This document shows, one piece after another, positions 37,755 to 48,616 of a stretch of DNA of 64,000 bases. The position numbers and the translations under genes are program-made. The DNA is from Citrobacter amalonaticus (lineage in GTDB: Bacteria > Pseudomonadota > Gammaproteobacteria > Enterobacterales > Enterobacteriaceae), in contig NZ_JAGTXM010000005.1 of assembly GCF_018252635.1 (NCBI RefSeq), forward strand, positions 310,001 through 374,000. The letters are read 5' to 3'. The notes under the pieces were generated by a model, which was given only the letters and a program-made list of their open reading frames with translations, had not been told where the DNA came from and made no database searches. Positions within the stretch are counted from its first letter, which is position 1. Every line of letters begins with the position of its first letter.

Positions 37755-38609
37755 ATGACCAAAGAAATGCAAAATTTAGCTTTAGCCCCTGTTGGTAACC
37801 TGGAGTCTTACATCCGGGCTGCGAACGCGTGGCCGATGTTGTCGGCTGACGAGGAACGGGCACTGGCTGAAAAGCTGCATTACCAGGGCGATCTGGAAGC
37901 AGCTAAGACGCTGATCCTGTCTCACCTGCGCTTTGTTGTTCATGTTGCTCGTAACTATGCGGGCTATGGCCTGCCCCAGGCGGATCTGATTCAGGAAGGT
38001 AATATCGGCCTGATGAAAGCCGTGCGCCGTTTTAACCCGGAAGTGGGTGTGCGCCTGGTTTCCTTCGCCGTGCACTGGATCAAAGCTGAGATCCACGAAT
38101 ACGTCCTGCGTAACTGGCGTATCGTGAAAGTGGCGACCACCAAAGCACAGCGTAAGCTGTTCTTCAACCTGCGTAAAACCAAGCAGCGTCTGGGCTGGTT
38201 TAACCAGGACGAAGTGGAAATGGTAGCGCGTGAGCTGGGTGTTTCCAGTAAAGACGTCCGTGAGATGGAATCACGTATGGCGGCGCAGGACATGACGTTT
38301 GACATGTCTTCAGACGACGAATCTGACAGCCAACCGATGGCGCCGGTCCTGTATCTGCAGGATAAAACCTCGAACTTTGCCGACGGCATTGAAGAGGACA
38401 ACTGGGAAGATCAGGCTGCCAATAAACTGACCCACGCGATGGAAGGTCTCGACGAGCGTAGTCAGGATATTATTCGCGCCCGCTGGCTGGACGAAGAAAA
38501 CAAATCCACGCTGCAGGAACTGGCCGATCGCTACGGTGTTTCCGCAGAACGTGTGCGTCAGCTTGAAAAGAACGCCATGAAAAAACTTCGCGCCGCTATC
38601 GAAGCGTAA
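37755..38609 (+). CDS. rpoH: RpoH, heat-shock sigma factor sigma-32
   Basis: A 284-residue group 3-like sigma-70 family factor. It has region 2 ([34 protein letters not shown]), the RpoH box [15 protein letters not shown], and region 4 with helix-turn-helix [19 protein letters not shown]. It directs RNA polymerase to heat-shock promoters. In E. coli its translation is thermally controlled by base pairing of the first 200 bases of the mRNA; the coding sequence here is nearly unchanged, so the same may hold. Confidence 0.98.
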   Translation: MTKEMQNLALAPVGNLESYIRAANAWPMLSADEERALAEKLHYQGDLEAAKTLILSHLRFVVHVARNYAGYGLPQADLIQEGNIGLMKAVRRFNPEVGVRLVSFAVHWIKAEIHEYVLRNWRIVKVATTKAQRKLFFNLRKTKQRLGWFNQDEVEMVARELGVSSKDVREMESRMAAQDMTFDMSSDDESDSQPMAPVLYLQDKTSNFADGIEEDNWEDQAANKLTHAMEGLDERSQDIIRARWLDEENKSTLQELADRYGVSAERVRQLEKNAMKKLRAAIEA

Positions 38610-38627
38610 CTCCTGCGAAGTCCCGCT

Positions 38628-38664
38628 AAAACCCTGGACAAATGTCCGGGGTTTTTGTTTTTTT
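38628..38664 (+). terminator. rpoH intrinsic terminator
   Basis: ACCCTGGAC-AAAT-GTCCGGGGT forms a stem with one T-G pair, preceded by A residues and followed by TTTTTGTTTTTTT. It lies about 20 bases after the rpoH stop. Confidence 0.92.
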
Positions 38665-38738
38665 AGCGCCTGCTCTGGCGAATTCCTCCCCCCTGGCAAA
38701 CACTTACCGATGGGTTGTGCGCATTTTAGGGGAAGAAA

Positions 38739-40004
38739 ATGAAAAATAACGAACTGAATGAACGGCGTTTGCAGGCGACGCCGCGTGGGATCGGCGTGAT
38801 GTGTGGCTTTTACGCCGAGAGCGCGGAAAACGCCACTTTGTGGGATGTGGAAGGCCGCGAGGTGATCGATTTTGCCGCCGGTATTGCAGTGCTGAATACC
38901 GGGCACCGGCATCCCAGAGTGATCGCCGCTATCGAAAAACAGCTACAGTCCTTTACTCACACCGCTTACCAGATTGTTCCTTACGAAAGCTATGTTCGAC
39001 TGGCGGAACGGATCAATCAGCGCGTCCCTATTCAGGGGCCGGTAAAAACGGCGTTCTTCTCCACCGGTGCCGAAGCGGTGGAAAACGCGGTGAAGATTGC
39101 CCGCGCCTATACCAAACGCCCTGGGCTAATTACCTTCGGCGGCGCATTTCATGGCCGGACCTTCATGACGATGGCGCTAACCGGTAAGGTTGCGCCCTAC
39201 AAAATCGGTTTTGGTCCGTTTCCCGGCTCGGTGTATCACGCTCAGTATCCTAATGCGTTACAGGGCGTGAGCACTGTCGATGCGCTGCAAAGTCTGGAGC
39301 GCATTTTCAAAGCCGATATTGCGCCGGATCAGGTCGCCGCCATCATCCTTGAACCGGTTCAGGGGGAAGGAGGGTTTAATATTGCGCCAACGGAGTTCAT
39401 GCAGGCACTGCGGGCGTTGTGTGATACCCACGGTATCTTGTTGATCGCCGATGAGGTGCAAACCGGTTTTGCCCGTACCGGCAAGCTGTTTGCGATGGAG
39501 CATCATGGCGTGCAACCCGATCTGATGACGATGGCGAAAAGCCTGGCGGGCGGTATGCCGCTCTCTGCCGTCGCTGGCCGTGCCGACGTGATGGATGCGC
39601 CTGCGCCAGGCGGTCTGGGGGGAACCTATGCCGGTAACCCGCTGGCGGTTGCTGCGGCACACGCGGTGCTGGATGTGATTGATGAAGAACAGCTCTGCGC
39701 CCGCGCCGCCACGTTGGGCACGACGCTGGTCGAAGCGTTGAACCAGGCAAAAGCGGATTGTCCGTTTATTGCTGATATTCGCGCGCTGGGGTCGATGGTG
39801 GCGGTAGAATTTAACGATCCGCACAGCGGGAAACCCTCCCCGGAATTCACGCGCCAGGTGCAGGATCGCGCCTTGCAGGAAGGACTTCTGCTGCTAAGTT
39901 GTGGTGTGTATGGCAACGTCATTCGTTTTCTCTATCCGCTTACTATCCCTGACGCACAATTTCGTCAGGCGCTCGGCATTATCACCCACTCGCTGACACG
40001 ATAA
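38739..40004 (+). CDS. PuuE-like class III aminotransferase, probable 4-aminobutyrate transaminase
   Basis: A 421-residue PLP enzyme of the GabT/PuuE group. It shows the PLP-phosphate loop FFSTGAEAVENAVK, D238 in LLIADEVQTGFARTG and the Schiff-base lysine K267 in TMAKSLAGGMPLS. Similarity to E. coli PuuE (4-aminobutyrate transaminase of putrescine breakdown) is high over the full length, as I recall that sequence. It stands alone between rpoH and livJ, behind its own AGGGGAAG ribosome-binding site; K-12 has no gene here. No dehydrogenase or permease accompanies it, so its pathway is uncertain. Ornithine or another omega-amino acid could also be the substrate. Confidence 0.8.
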   Translation: MKNNELNERRLQATPRGIGVMCGFYAESAENATLWDVEGREVIDFAAGIAVLNTGHRHPRVIAAIEKQLQSFTHTAYQIVPYESYVRLAERINQRVPIQGPVKTAFFSTGAEAVENAVKIARAYTKRPGLITFGGAFHGRTFMTMALTGKVAPYKIGFGPFPGSVYHAQYPNALQGVSTVDALQSLERIFKADIAPDQVAAIILEPVQGEGGFNIAPTEFMQALRALCDTHGILLIADEVQTGFARTGKLFAMEHHGVQPDLMTMAKSLAGGMPLSAVAGRADVMDAPAPGGLGGTYAGNPLAVAAAHAVLDVIDEEQLCARAATLGTTLVEALNQAKADCPFIADIRALGSMVAVEFNDPHSGKPSPEFTRQVQDRALQEGLLLLSCGVYGNVIRFLYPLTIPDAQFRQALGIITHSLTR

Positions 40005-40212
40005 ACCTGTGCCGCTTATCTCCGGGCGGTGCAACATTATGTTGTCCACGTATTATTTGAATATGAAATTAGCTATTCCAAAATTATAAAAATGGGGTAT
40101 GTTTTAGCAGAGTGTGCTGAAAATGCGCGAGCTGCACACCTATAATTGAAATAAAGCGCTACACAACAACATCACAATAGTCGTAATAACCATAATAATG
40201 GGGAAGGTCAGG

Positions 40213-41313
40213 ATGAATATGAAGGGTAAAGCGTTACTGGCAGGATGTATCGCGTTGGCATTCAGCACAATGGCTCAGGCCGATATTAAAGTCGCTGTTG
40301 TCGGTGCGATGTCCGGTCCGGTAGCCCAGTACGGCGACCAGGAGTTTACTGGCGCAGAACAAGCGGTTGCAGACATTAATGCCAAAGGCGGAATCAAAGG
40401 CGAAAAACTGCAGATCGTAAAATACGATGATGCCTGTGACCCGAAACAAGCGGTTGCTGTCGCAAACAAAGTGATTAATGACGGCATCAAATACGTTATC
40501 GGCCACCTGTGCTCCTCTTCTACTCAGCCCGCGTCTGATATCTACGAAGACGAAGGCATTCTGATGATCACCCCGGCGGCAACGGCACCGGAACTGACCG
40601 CGCGTGGTTACAAGCTGGTGCTGCGCACCACGGGCCTGGACTCAGATCAGGGCCCGACGGCTGCGAAGTACATTCTGGACAAAGTGAAGCCGCAGCGCAT
40701 CGCGATCGTTCACGACAAACAGCAGTATGGTGAAGGTCTGGCGCGTGCCGTGCAGGATGGCCTGAAAAAGGGCAACGCCAACGTGGTGTTCTTTGACGGT
40801 ATCACCGCCGGTGAGAAAGACTTCTCCACGCTGGTGGCGCGTCTGAAGAAAGAAAATATCGACTTCGTTTACTACGGCGGTTATCACCCGGAAATGGGTC
40901 AGATCCTGCGTCAGGCGCGTGCTGCGGGTCTGAAAACGCAGTTCATGGGTCCGGAAGGGGTTGCCAACGTTTCCCTGTCTAACATCGCCGGTGAATCGGC
41001 CGAAGGTCTGCTGGTGACCAAACCGAAGAACTACGACCAGGTACCTGCGAACAAACCTATCGTTGATGCGATCAAGGCGAAGAAACAGGATCCGAGCGGC
41101 GCGTTCGTGTGGACCACCTATGCTGCGCTGCAGTCTTTACAGGCGGGCCTGAACCAGTCAGCCGATCCGGCTGAAATCGCCACCTGGCTGAAAGCCAACT
41201 CCGTGGATACCGTAATGGGACCACTGTCGTGGGATGAAAAGGGCGATCTGAAGGGCTTTGAATTCGGCGTCTTCGACTGGCATGCCAACGGCACGGCGAC
41301 CGATGCCAAATAA
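40213..41313 (+). CDS. livJ: LivJ, Leu/Ile/Val-binding periplasmic protein
   Basis: A 366-residue periplasmic-binding protein with signal peptide [23 protein letters not shown]. It is a paralogue of LivK in this window, and the sequence follows E. coli LivJ closely. It delivers leucine, isoleucine and valine to LivHMGF. I start at the ATG 40213; an ATG at 40198 would add five residues to the signal peptide. A REP and an intrinsic terminator follow. Lrp and the sRNA GcvB control it in E. coli; neither is visible in the sequence. Confidence 0.95.
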   Translation: MNMKGKALLAGCIALAFSTMAQADIKVAVVGAMSGPVAQYGDQEFTGAEQAVADINAKGGIKGEKLQIVKYDDACDPKQAVAVANKVINDGIKYVIGHLCSSSTQPASDIYEDEGILMITPAATAPELTARGYKLVLRTTGLDSDQGPTAAKYILDKVKPQRIAIVHDKQQYGEGLARAVQDGLKKGNANVVFFDGITAGEKDFSTLVARLKKENIDFVYYGGYHPEMGQILRQARAAGLKTQFMGPEGVANVSLSNIAGESAEGLLVTKPKNYDQVPANKPIVDAIKAKKQDPSGAFVWTTYAALQSLQAGLNQSADPAEIATWLKANSVDTVMGPLSWDEKGDLKGFEFGVFDWHANGTATDAK

Positions 41314-41318
41314 TTGAA

Positions 41319-41406
41319 TGCCGGATGGCGCTGGCGCTTATCCGGCCTACCGTCAGGGTAAATAAACATCAGGCCGGGTCAGCGTTAGCGCCACCCGGCT
41401 TTTTTT
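41319..41406 (+). terminator. REP unit followed by the livJ terminator
   Basis: A REP palindrome (TGCCGGATGGCG...CTTATCCGGCCTAC, 41319-41350) is followed by the intrinsic terminator GCCGGGT (41373-41379), ACCCGGC (41393-41399) and seven T residues (41400-41406). The T-run runs into the stop codon of convergent panM. Confidence 0.88.
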
Positions 41407-41788
41407 ATCGCTTTTCCCAGCCGTTTTGCTGTGCGGTGAAGCCCAGCACCTGCATAAATGCCGCCATGACGCCCCGGTCTTCCACACCGACATCCGCCAT
41501 CCACCAGGAGGAGACGTTCGGATTATCCCGGATAACCTCTTCCAGCAGATATTTTCCCACCCCCCGTCGCCGCGTGACGTCACGGATGCGCAGCGAATCC
41601 AACGCGCCCTGAGTGCCGCTCAGGGTGACCCTTACGGCGCCTAATAACCGCTCATTAAATCGTGCCGCGTAGATCCGGTGCGTTTCATCTACGCTTAAAG
41701 AGGCGGCGGAATACTCTGGCCAGATTTTACCCAGGTCGATCAGATCCTGATCGCTAAAGTGTTCTAAACGAATGATGGTCAGCTTCAT
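41405..41788 (-). CDS. panM: PanM (PanZ), GNAT-fold activator of aspartate decarboxylase PanD
   Basis: A 127-residue protein with a GNAT acetyltransferase fold (the CoA-binding RRRGVGKYLLEEV segment). The E. coli homologue triggers self-cleavage of pro-PanD and senses CoA to limit pantothenate synthesis. I start at the ATG 41788 (MKLTIIRLEHFSDQD); five codons upstream are also open. It lies alone on the minus strand between livJ and livK, as in E. coli. Confidence 0.95.
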   Translation of the reverse strand: MKLTIIRLEHFSDQDLIDLGKIWPEYSAASLSVDETHRIYAARFNERLLGAVRVTLSGTQGALDSLRIRDVTRRRGVGKYLLEEVIRDNPNVSSWWMADVGVEDRGVMAAFMQVLGFTAQQNGWEKR

Positions 41789-42208
41789 CGACAGCATGTC
41801 CAAATCACAAAAGAGAGAGCAAGTGTACCGAAATAATTCATCCGGACGCTTTCTCTTTTTTAAATCATTTGGCAGGCGATTAATTTTATGACGGTCAGAA
41901 CCTCAGTTTGAAACATCAGAGAATGAAAAACAGGCAGGATAATACCCTGGAAGGTAGTGTTTTATTCGGCTCATTGTACCGTTATTTTATGCTGACAAAC
42001 GTGCTTTTTTTTGTTTATCTATGGTGAAAAGCAGAATATTATCTGTTCTTAATAGACTGAAAAATAGAGATTTTAATCTGTATTTGCGGAAAATACTGCG
42101 CTAAACCATTAATCAGGCTAGCAAAAATAGTGTAGTACAAATTAAGTACAGTCTGCTTTTTAACCATATAAATACAAAATAAGTACATCACGAATGGGGA
42201 TTCAGTAA
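41789..42208 (+). promoter_or_regulatory. livK upstream region (420 bases, no gene)
   Basis: This divergent space between panM and livK is AT-rich, particularly at 41935-42190, and must hold the livKHMGF promoter and leader. I found no ORF, no clear paired -35/-10 and no perfect palindrome. Lrp control and base pairing of GcvB near the livK start are known in E. coli but cannot be read with certainty here. Confidence 0.5.
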
Positions 42209-43318
42209 ATGAAACGGAATGCGAAAACGGTCATCGCAGGGGTGATTGCACTGGCGATGTCACAGGCGGCGATGGCAGAGGAGATTAAAGTTGCTGTTGT
42301 CGGCGCGATGTCGGGTCCGGTGGCTCAGTGGGGCGACATGGAATTTAACGGCGCGCGTCAGGCCATTAAAGACATCAACGCGAAAGGCGGTATCAAAGGC
42401 GACAAGCTGGTGGGTGTGGAATATGACGACGCCTGCGATCCCAAACAGGCCGTGGCGGTGGCGAACAAAATCGTCAACGACGGTATTCAGTATGTGATTG
42501 GTCACCTCTGCTCTTCTTCTACTCAGCCGGCGTCGGATATCTACGAAGACGAAGGCATTCTGATGATCTCGCCTGGCGCGACCAACCCGGAGCTGACGCA
42601 GCGCGGCTACGCGCACATCATGCGTACCGCCGGGCTGGACTCTTCTCAGGGACCGACCGCCGCAAAATACATTCTTGAGCAGGTGAAACCGCAGCGTATC
42701 GCCATCATTCACGACAAACAACAGTACGGTGAAGGTCTTGCGCGCTCGGTTCAGGACACACTGAAAGCGGCAAACGCCAATGTCGTCTTCTTTGATGGCA
42801 TCACCGCAGGCGAGAAAGATTTCTCGGCGCTGCTTGCACGCCTGAAAAAAGAGAACATCGACTTTGTGTACTACGGCGGCTACTACCCGGAAATGGGGCA
42901 GATGCTGCGCCAGGCGCGTTCCGTCGGGTTGAAAACCACGTTCATGGGGCCGGAAGGGGTTGGCAATGCGTCGTTATCGAACATCGCGGGTGAGGCGGCT
43001 GAAGGTATGCTGGTCACTATGCCAAAACGCTATGACCAGGATCCGGCCAACAAAGCGATTGTTGATGCGCTGAAAGCCGATAAAAAAGATCCCTCCGGTC
43101 CGTATGTGTGGATCACCTACGCTGCTGTGCAGTCGCTGGCAACGGCAATGGACCGTTCTGGCAGTAAAGAACCGCTGGATCTGGTGAAAGATTTAAAAGC
43201 AAACGGTGCAGATACCGTGATTGGGCCGCTGAAATGGGATGAAAAAGGCGATCTGAAGGGATTTGAATTTGGTGTCTTCCAGTGGCATGCGGACGGCTCG
43301 TCCACCGCCGCCAAATAA
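42209..43318 (+). CDS. livK: LivK, leucine-specific periplasmic-binding protein
   Basis: A 369-residue protein with signal peptide [20 protein letters not shown](AMA). Length and sequence match E. coli LivK. It binds leucine and feeds LivHMGF. First gene of livKHMGF, separated from livH by 50 bases that contain a GC-rich hairpin. The conserved [20 protein letters not shown] segment, shared with LivJ, lines the ligand site. Confidence 0.95.
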   Translation: MKRNAKTVIAGVIALAMSQAAMAEEIKVAVVGAMSGPVAQWGDMEFNGARQAIKDINAKGGIKGDKLVGVEYDDACDPKQAVAVANKIVNDGIQYVIGHLCSSSTQPASDIYEDEGILMISPGATNPELTQRGYAHIMRTAGLDSSQGPTAAKYILEQVKPQRIAIIHDKQQYGEGLARSVQDTLKAANANVVFFDGITAGEKDFSALLARLKKENIDFVYYGGYYPEMGQMLRQARSVGLKTTFMGPEGVGNASLSNIAGEAAEGMLVTMPKRYDQDPANKAIVDALKADKKDPSGPYVWITYAAVQSLATAMDRSGSKEPLDLVKDLKANGADTVIGPLKWDEKGDLKGFEFGVFQWHADGSSTAAK

Positions 43319-43328
43319 TAAGATCCCA

Positions 43329-43349
43329 CCGCCCGAGCCTGCCGGGCGG
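43329..43349 (+). promoter_or_regulatory. Hairpin between livK and livH
   Basis: CCGCCCG (43329-43335) and CGGGCGG (43343-43349) form a seven-pair GC stem with no U-run behind it. Such a structure can stabilise the 3' end of the abundant livK message relative to the permease genes (inference). Confidence 0.6.
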
Positions 43350-43368
43350 TTATTAGAAAGGTTATTTT

Positions 43369-44295
43369 ATGTCCGAGCAGTTCCTTTATTTCTTGCAGCA
43401 GATGTTTAACGGCGTCACGTTGGGAAGCACCTATGCGCTGATCGCTATCGGTTACACCATGGTGTACGGCATTATCGGCATGATCAACTTCGCCCACGGC
43501 GAGGTGTACATGATCAGCAGCTATGTCTCTTTTATGATTATCGCGGCGCTCATGATGATGGGTATCGATACCAGTTGGCTGCTGGTGGCTGCCGGATTCA
43601 TTGGGGCGATTATCATTGCCAGCGCCTACGGCTGGAGCATTGAGCGGGTGGCCTATCGGCCCGTGCGGAATTCCAAACGTCTGATTGCACTTATCTCCGC
43701 GATTGGGATGTCTATCTTCCTGCAAAACTACGTCAGCCTGACGGAAGGTTCGCGCGACGTGGCGCTGCCCAGCCTGTTCAACGGCCAGTGGGTGGTGGGC
43801 GCCAGCGAAAACTTCTCCGCCTCGATCACGACCATGCAACTGGTTATCTGGGTAGTGACCTTCCTGGCGATGCTGGCGCTGACCATTTTTATCCGTTATT
43901 CCCGCATGGGACGCGCCTGCCGCGCCTGCGCGGAAGACCTGAAAATGGCCAGTCTGCTCGGAATTAACACGGACCGCGTGATTGCGCTGACCTTTGTGAT
44001 TGGCGCCGCGATGGCGGCAGTGGCTGGCGTGCTGCTCGGGCAATTCTATGGGGTAATCAACCCCTATATTGGCTTTATGGCCGGGATGAAAGCCTTTACC
44101 GCAGCGGTGCTTGGCGGGATTGGCAGCATTCCAGGCGCGATGATCGGCGGCCTGATTCTGGGCGTCGCGGAAGCACTTTCTTCTGCTTATCTGAGTACAG
44201 AATACAAAGACGTGGTGTCGTTCGCTCTGTTGATTCTGGTCCTGCTGGTGATGCCGACCGGGATTCTGGGTCGTCCGGAGGTAGAGAAAGTATGA
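43369..44295 (+). CDS. livH: LivH, branched-chain amino acid ABC permease
   Basis: A 308-residue membrane protein with eight or so helices, of the LivH family ([19 protein letters not shown] near the N-terminus, [17 protein letters not shown] and [16 protein letters not shown] near the C-terminus). It forms the channel with LivM. It overlaps livM by four bases. Confidence 0.97.
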   Translation: MSEQFLYFLQQMFNGVTLGSTYALIAIGYTMVYGIIGMINFAHGEVYMISSYVSFMIIAALMMMGIDTSWLLVAAGFIGAIIIASAYGWSIERVAYRPVRNSKRLIALISAIGMSIFLQNYVSLTEGSRDVALPSLFNGQWVVGASENFSASITTMQLVIWVVTFLAMLALTIFIRYSRMGRACRACAEDLKMASLLGINTDRVIALTFVIGAAMAAVAGVLLGQFYGVINPYIGFMAGMKAFTAAVLGGIGSIPGAMIGGLILGVAEALSSAYLSTEYKDVVSFALLILVLLVMPTGILGRPEVEKV

Positions 44296-45569
44296 AACCG
44301 ATGCATTTTGCGATGGCGCTGCTTTCTGCCGCGATGTTCTTCATTCTGGCGGGCATCTTTATGGGCGTTCAGCTACAGCTGGATGGCACCAAACTGGTGG
44401 TGGATACCGCCGCCGACATTCGCTGGCAGTGGGTGTTTATCGGCACTGCCGTGGTCTTTTTCTTCCAGATGTTGCGCCCCATTTTCCAGAAGAGCCTGAA
44501 GAGCGTCTCCGGGCCGAAGTTTATTCTGCCGGCGATTGATGGCTCAACCGTGAAGCAGAAGTTGTTCCTGATTGCGCTGCTGGTGATTGCCGTGGCGTGG
44601 CCGTTTATGGTTTCGCGCGGGACGGTGGATATCGCCACGCTGACCATGATTTATATCATTCTCGGTCTGGGGCTAAACGTGGTTGTTGGGCTCTCCGGCC
44701 TGCTGGTACTGGGCTACGGCGGCTTCTATGCGATTGGCGCATATACCTTTGCGCTGTTGAACCACTATTACGGTCTCGGTTTCTGGACCTGTCTGCCGCT
44801 GGCTGGACTGGTTTCGGCAGCAGCGGGTTTTCTGCTGGGCTTCCCGGTACTGCGTCTGCGCGGCGACTACCTGGCGATTGTCACCCTTGGCTTCGGTGAG
44901 ATCGTCCGTATTCTGTTGCTCAACAATACTGAAATCACCGGCGGTCCGAACGGCATCAGCCAGATCCCGAAACCGACGCTGTTCGGTCTCGAGTTCAGCC
45001 GCAGCGCACGTGAGGGCGGCTGGGATACGTTCAGTAACTTCTTCAATGTGAAATACGACCCGTCCGACCGCGTGATTTTCCTGTATCTGGTCGCCCTGCT
45101 GTTGGTGGTACTGAGCCTGTTTGTGATTAACCGTCTGCTGCGTATGCCGCTGGGACGGGCGTGGGAAGCGCTGCGTGAAGATGAGATCGCCTGTCGCTCT
45201 CTGGGTCTGAGCCCGACGCGCATCAAGCTGACCGCTTTTACCATCAGCGCGGCGTTTGCCGGTTTCGCCGGTACGCTGTTTGCGGCGCGTCAGGGCTTTG
45301 TCAGTCCTGAGTCGTTCACCTTTGCCGAATCGGCGTTTGTGCTGGCGATTGTGGTCCTTGGCGGGATGGGGTCACAGTTTGCGGTCATTCTGGCGGCTAT
45401 CCTGCTGGTGGTGTCGCGTGAACTGATGCGTGATTTCAACGAATACAGCATGTTAATGCTGGGTGGTTTGATGGTACTGATGATGATCTGGCGTCCGCAG
45501 GGCTTGCTGCCGATGACCCGTCCACAGTTGAAGCTGAAAAACGGGGAAACGAAAGGAGAGCAGGCATGA
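44292..45569 (+). CDS. livM: LivM, branched-chain amino acid ABC permease
   Basis: A 425-residue permease with three extra N-terminal helices (to about residue 110) before the LivM domain ([21 protein letters not shown]). It pairs with LivH. It overlaps both neighbours by four bases (ATGA). Confidence 0.97.
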   Translation: MKPMHFAMALLSAAMFFILAGIFMGVQLQLDGTKLVVDTAADIRWQWVFIGTAVVFFFQMLRPIFQKSLKSVSGPKFILPAIDGSTVKQKLFLIALLVIAVAWPFMVSRGTVDIATLTMIYIILGLGLNVVVGLSGLLVLGYGGFYAIGAYTFALLNHYYGLGFWTCLPLAGLVSAAAGFLLGFPVLRLRGDYLAIVTLGFGEIVRILLLNNTEITGGPNGISQIPKPTLFGLEFSRSAREGGWDTFSNFFNVKYDPSDRVIFLYLVALLLVVLSLFVINRLLRMPLGRAWEALREDEIACRSLGLSPTRIKLTAFTISAAFAGFAGTLFAARQGFVSPESFTFAESAFVLAIVVLGGMGSQFAVILAAILLVVSRELMRDFNEYSMLMLGGLMVLMMIWRPQGLLPMTRPQLKLKNGETKGEQA

Positions 45570-46333
45570 GTCAGCCATTATTATCGGTTAACGGCCTGAT
45601 GATGCGCTTTGGCGGTCTGCTGGCGGTGAATAACGTTGAACTGGAGCTGCATCCGCAAGAAATTGTGTCGCTGATTGGGCCGAACGGCGCCGGTAAGACC
45701 ACGGTGTTTAACTGCCTGACCGGTTTTTATAAGCCGACGGGCGGCACCATTAAGCTTCGCGATCAGCACCTTGAAGGTCTGCCGGGGCAACAAATTGCCC
45801 GGATGGGCGTGGTGAGAACCTTCCAGCACGTGCGTCTGTTTCGCGAAATGACGGTCATTGAAAACCTGCTGGTGGCACAGCATCAACAGCTGAAAACAGG
45901 CGTGTTTTCCGGTCTGCTGAAAACCCCGGCGTTTCGTCGGGCGCAGAGCGAAGCGCTGGACAGGGCCGCGACCTGGCTTGAGCGTATTGGGCTGCTGGAA
46001 CATGCGAACCGTCAGGCCAGCAACCTGGCCTATGGCGACCAGCGTCGTCTGGAGATCGCCCGCTGTATGGTGACACAGCCAGAGATTCTGATGCTGGATG
46101 AACCGGCTGCGGGTCTGAACCCGAAAGAGACCAAAGAGCTGGACGAGCTGATTGCCGAACTGCGTAACCATCACAACACCACCATCCTGCTGATTGAGCA
46201 CGATATGAAGCTAGTGATGGGGATTTCCGATCGTATTTACGTGGTGAACCAGGGCACGCCGTTGGCGAACGGGACGCCGGAACAGATTCGTAATAACCCG
46301 GACGTGATCCGTGCATACCTTGGTGAGGCATAA
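45566..46333 (+). CDS. livG: LivG, branched-chain amino acid ABC ATPase
   Basis: A 255-residue ABC ATPase. Walker A is GPNGAGKTT; the signature is degenerate (NLAYGDQRR), as is usual for LivG; Walker B is LMLDEP. The C-terminal extension ending in VIRAYLGEA is typical. With LivF it powers the transporter. It ends one base before the livF start. Confidence 0.97.
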   Translation: MSQPLLSVNGLMMRFGGLLAVNNVELELHPQEIVSLIGPNGAGKTTVFNCLTGFYKPTGGTIKLRDQHLEGLPGQQIARMGVVRTFQHVRLFREMTVIENLLVAQHQQLKTGVFSGLLKTPAFRRAQSEALDRAATWLERIGLLEHANRQASNLAYGDQRRLEIARCMVTQPEILMLDEPAAGLNPKETKELDELIAELRNHHNTTILLIEHDMKLVMGISDRIYVVNQGTPLANGTPEQIRNNPDVIRAYLGEA

Positions 46334-46334
46334 G

Positions 46335-47048
46335 ATGGAAAAAGTCATGTTGTCCTTTGACAAAGTCAGTGCCCACTACGGCAAAATCCAGGCGCTGCAT
46401 GAGGTAAGCCTGCACATCAATCAGGGTGAGATTGTGACCCTGATTGGCGCCAACGGTGCGGGAAAAACCACGCTGCTTGGCACGCTGTGCGGCGATCCGC
46501 GTGCAACCAGTGGTCGGATTGTGTTTGATGACAAAGACATTACCGACTGGCAAACGGCGAAAATTATGCGTGAAGCGGTGGCGATCGTTCCGGAAGGGCG
46601 CCGCGTGTTTTCCCGCATGACGGTGGAAGAGAATTTGGCGATGGGCGGTTTCTTTGCCGAGCGTGACCAGTTCCAGGAACGCATCAAGTGGGTATACGAA
46701 CTGTTCCCGCGTCTGCATGAGCGCCGTATTCAGCGTGCAGGTACGATGTCCGGCGGTGAACAGCAGATGCTGGCGATTGGTCGTGCGTTGATGAGCCAGC
46801 CGCGCCTGTTGCTGCTTGATGAGCCTTCATTGGGGTTGGCGCCGATTATCATCCAGCAGATCTTCGATACCATCGAGCAGCTTCGCGAGCAGGGGATGAC
46901 CATCTTCCTGGTTGAGCAGAACGCTAATCAGGCGCTGAAGCTGGCCGATCGCGGCTACGTGCTGGAGAACGGCCATGTCGTTCTCGAGGATACCGGTGAC
47001 GCGCTTCTGGCGAACGAAGCGGTTCGCAGCGCCTATTTAGGCGGGTAA
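46335..47048 (+). CDS. livF: LivF, branched-chain amino acid ABC ATPase
   Basis: A 237-residue ABC ATPase from the ATG at 46335 (MEKVMLSFDKVSAHYG). Eight open codons upstream lie in livG and are left out. Walker A is GANGAGKTT, signature MSGGEQQM and Walker B LLLDEPSLGLAP. Last gene of the liv operon, followed by a REP-derived terminator. Confidence 0.97.
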   Translation: MEKVMLSFDKVSAHYGKIQALHEVSLHINQGEIVTLIGANGAGKTTLLGTLCGDPRATSGRIVFDDKDITDWQTAKIMREAVAIVPEGRRVFSRMTVEENLAMGGFFAERDQFQERIKWVYELFPRLHERRIQRAGTMSGGEQQMLAIGRALMSQPRLLLLDEPSLGLAPIIIQQIFDTIEQLREQGMTIFLVEQNANQALKLADRGYVLENGHVVLEDTGDALLANEAVRSAYLGG

Positions 47049-47054
47049 CGCAAA

Positions 47055-47132
47055 TGCCCGGTGGCGCATGCGCTTACCGGGCCTACAGGATCGAGCAGGC
47101 CGGGTAAGGCGAAGCCGCCACCCGGCTTTTTT
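47055..47132 (+). terminator. BIME whose second unit ends in a T-run (livF terminator)
   Basis: Two inverted REP units of the GC-richer type (TGCCCGGTGGCGC...TTACCGGGCC and GGCCGGGTAAGG...CCGCCACCCGGC). The stem GCCGGGT/ACCCGGC of the second unit is directly followed by six T residues, so the repeat probably works as an intrinsic terminator of livKHMGF. Confidence 0.85.
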
Positions 47133-47173
47133 CTGTTTTCTTGCCACTGAAACGTCATTCACCTGAAGCCTGG

Positions 47174-47213
47174 CTGTCACCGCTTCGTCATCTTACGGTT
47201 ATCTTTCTGTCAT
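47174..47213 (+). promoter_or_regulatory. Pho-box array of the ugp promoter
   Basis: Four seven-base repeats occur with an exact 11-base period: CTGTCAC (47174), TCGTCAT (47185), CGGTTAT (47196) and CTGTCAT (47207). Two PhoB sites (CTGTCAT-N4-CTGTCAT type) are thus joined head to tail. The array ends about 80 bases before ugpB. PhoB-dependent induction of ugp under phosphate starvation is established in E. coli. Confidence 0.88.
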
Positions 47214-47290
47214 TCGCGCATGTCATGTTACCTCGCGAGCATAAAAACGCGTGATTTCGCGCATCCGGCACAATAAGAGAGATGATGACA

Positions 47291-48607
47291 ATGACATCGT
47301 TACGACACACAGCTTTGGGTCTGGCGGTTGGTCTGGCTTTTGCGACGAACGCAATGGCCGTTACCACCATTCCGTTCTGGCATTCCATGGAAGGGGAGTT
47401 GGGTAAAGAAGTTGACTCCCTGGCGCAACGTTTCAACGACACCCACCCGGATTACAAGATTGTGCCGGTATACAAAGGTAACTACGAGCAGAGCCTGAGC
47501 GCCGGCATCGCCGCGTTCCGTACCGGAAATGCACCGGCACTGCTACAGGTTTATGAAGTCGGCACCGCGACAATGATGGCTTCGAAAGCCATCAAACCGG
47601 TTTACGAAGTGTTCAAGGATGCGGGCATCAACTTCGATGAATCGCAGTTTGTACCGACCGTTTCCGGCTACTATACCGATTCGAAAACCGGGCATCTGCT
47701 GTCTCAGCCGTTTAACAGTTCCACTCCCGTGCTGTACTACAACAAAGACGCCTTCAAAAAAGCGGGCTTAGATCCAGAGCAGCCACCGAAAACCTGGCAG
47801 GATCTGGCGGACTATACCGCGAAGCTGAAAGCCGCAGGGATGAAGTGCGGCTACGCCAGCGGCTGGCAGGGCTGGATCCAGATTGAAAACTTCAGCGCCT
47901 GGCACGGTCTGCCGGTGGCGACTAAAAATAACGGCTTCGACGGCACTGATGCGGTACTGACGTTCAATAAGCCGGAGCAGGTGAAACACATCGCGCTGCT
48001 GGAAGCACTGAACAAGAAGGGCGATTTCAGCTACTTCGGCCGTAAAGACGAATCCACTGAGAAGTTCTATAACGGCGATTGCGCTATCACCACTGCCTCT
48101 TCCGGTTCGCTTGCGGATATCCGTCATTACGCCAAATTCAACTATGGCGTAGGCATGATGCCTTACGATGCGGACGCCAAAGGCGCGCCGCAAAACGCCA
48201 TCATCGGCGGTGCGAGCCTGTGGGTAATGCAGGGCAAAGACAGCGACACCTACAAAGGCGTTGCCGAATTCCTCGACTTCCTGGCAAAACCGGAAAATGC
48301 GGCCGAATGGCATCAGAAGACCGGTTATCTGCCGATCACCAAAGCGGCTTACGACCTGACTCGTGAGCAGGGCTTTTATGACAAGAATCCCGGTTCAGAT
48401 ATTGCGACACGTCAGATGCTGAACAAGCCGCCATTGCCGTACACCAAAGGGCTGCGTCTGGGCAATATGCCGCAGATTCGCACCATCGTTGATGAAGAGC
48501 TGGAAAGCGTGTGGACCGGCAAGAAAACTCCGCAGCAGGCGCTGGATGCCGCCGTTGAGCGTGGGAACCAACTGCTGCGCCGGTTTGAACAATCGACCAA
48601 ATCGTAA
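47291..48607 (+). CDS. ugpB: UgpB, sn-glycerol-3-phosphate-binding protein
   Basis: A 438-residue periplasmic-binding protein (SBP_bac_1) with signal peptide [20 protein letters not shown](AMA), mature start [12 protein letters not shown]. Three in-frame ATGs occur (47282, 47285, 47291). The AAGAGAG ribosome-binding site ends at 47281, which leaves workable spacing only for 47291, and this also gives the E. coli length. UgpB captures glycerol-3-phosphate and glycerophosphodiesters for UgpAEC during phosphate starvation. Confidence 0.96.
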   Translation: MTSLRHTALGLAVGLAFATNAMAVTTIPFWHSMEGELGKEVDSLAQRFNDTHPDYKIVPVYKGNYEQSLSAGIAAFRTGNAPALLQVYEVGTATMMASKAIKPVYEVFKDAGINFDESQFVPTVSGYYTDSKTGHLLSQPFNSSTPVLYYNKDAFKKAGLDPEQPPKTWQDLADYTAKLKAAGMKCGYASGWQGWIQIENFSAWHGLPVATKNNGFDGTDAVLTFNKPEQVKHIALLEALNKKGDFSYFGRKDESTEKFYNGDCAITTASSGSLADIRHYAKFNYGVGMMPYDADAKGAPQNAIIGGASLWVMQGKDSDTYKGVAEFLDFLAKPENAAEWHQKTGYLPITKAAYDLTREQGFYDKNPGSDIATRQMLNKPPLPYTKGLRLGNMPQIRTIVDEELESVWTGKKTPQQALDAAVERGNQLLRRFEQSTKS

Positions 48608-48616
48608 TATGAGAAA

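Noticed and set aside
43117-44043. A 308-codon minus-strand frame opposite livK and livH
   Set aside because: It crosses the livK-livH hairpin and has the His/Gln/Asn composition of a shadow of membrane-protein codons.
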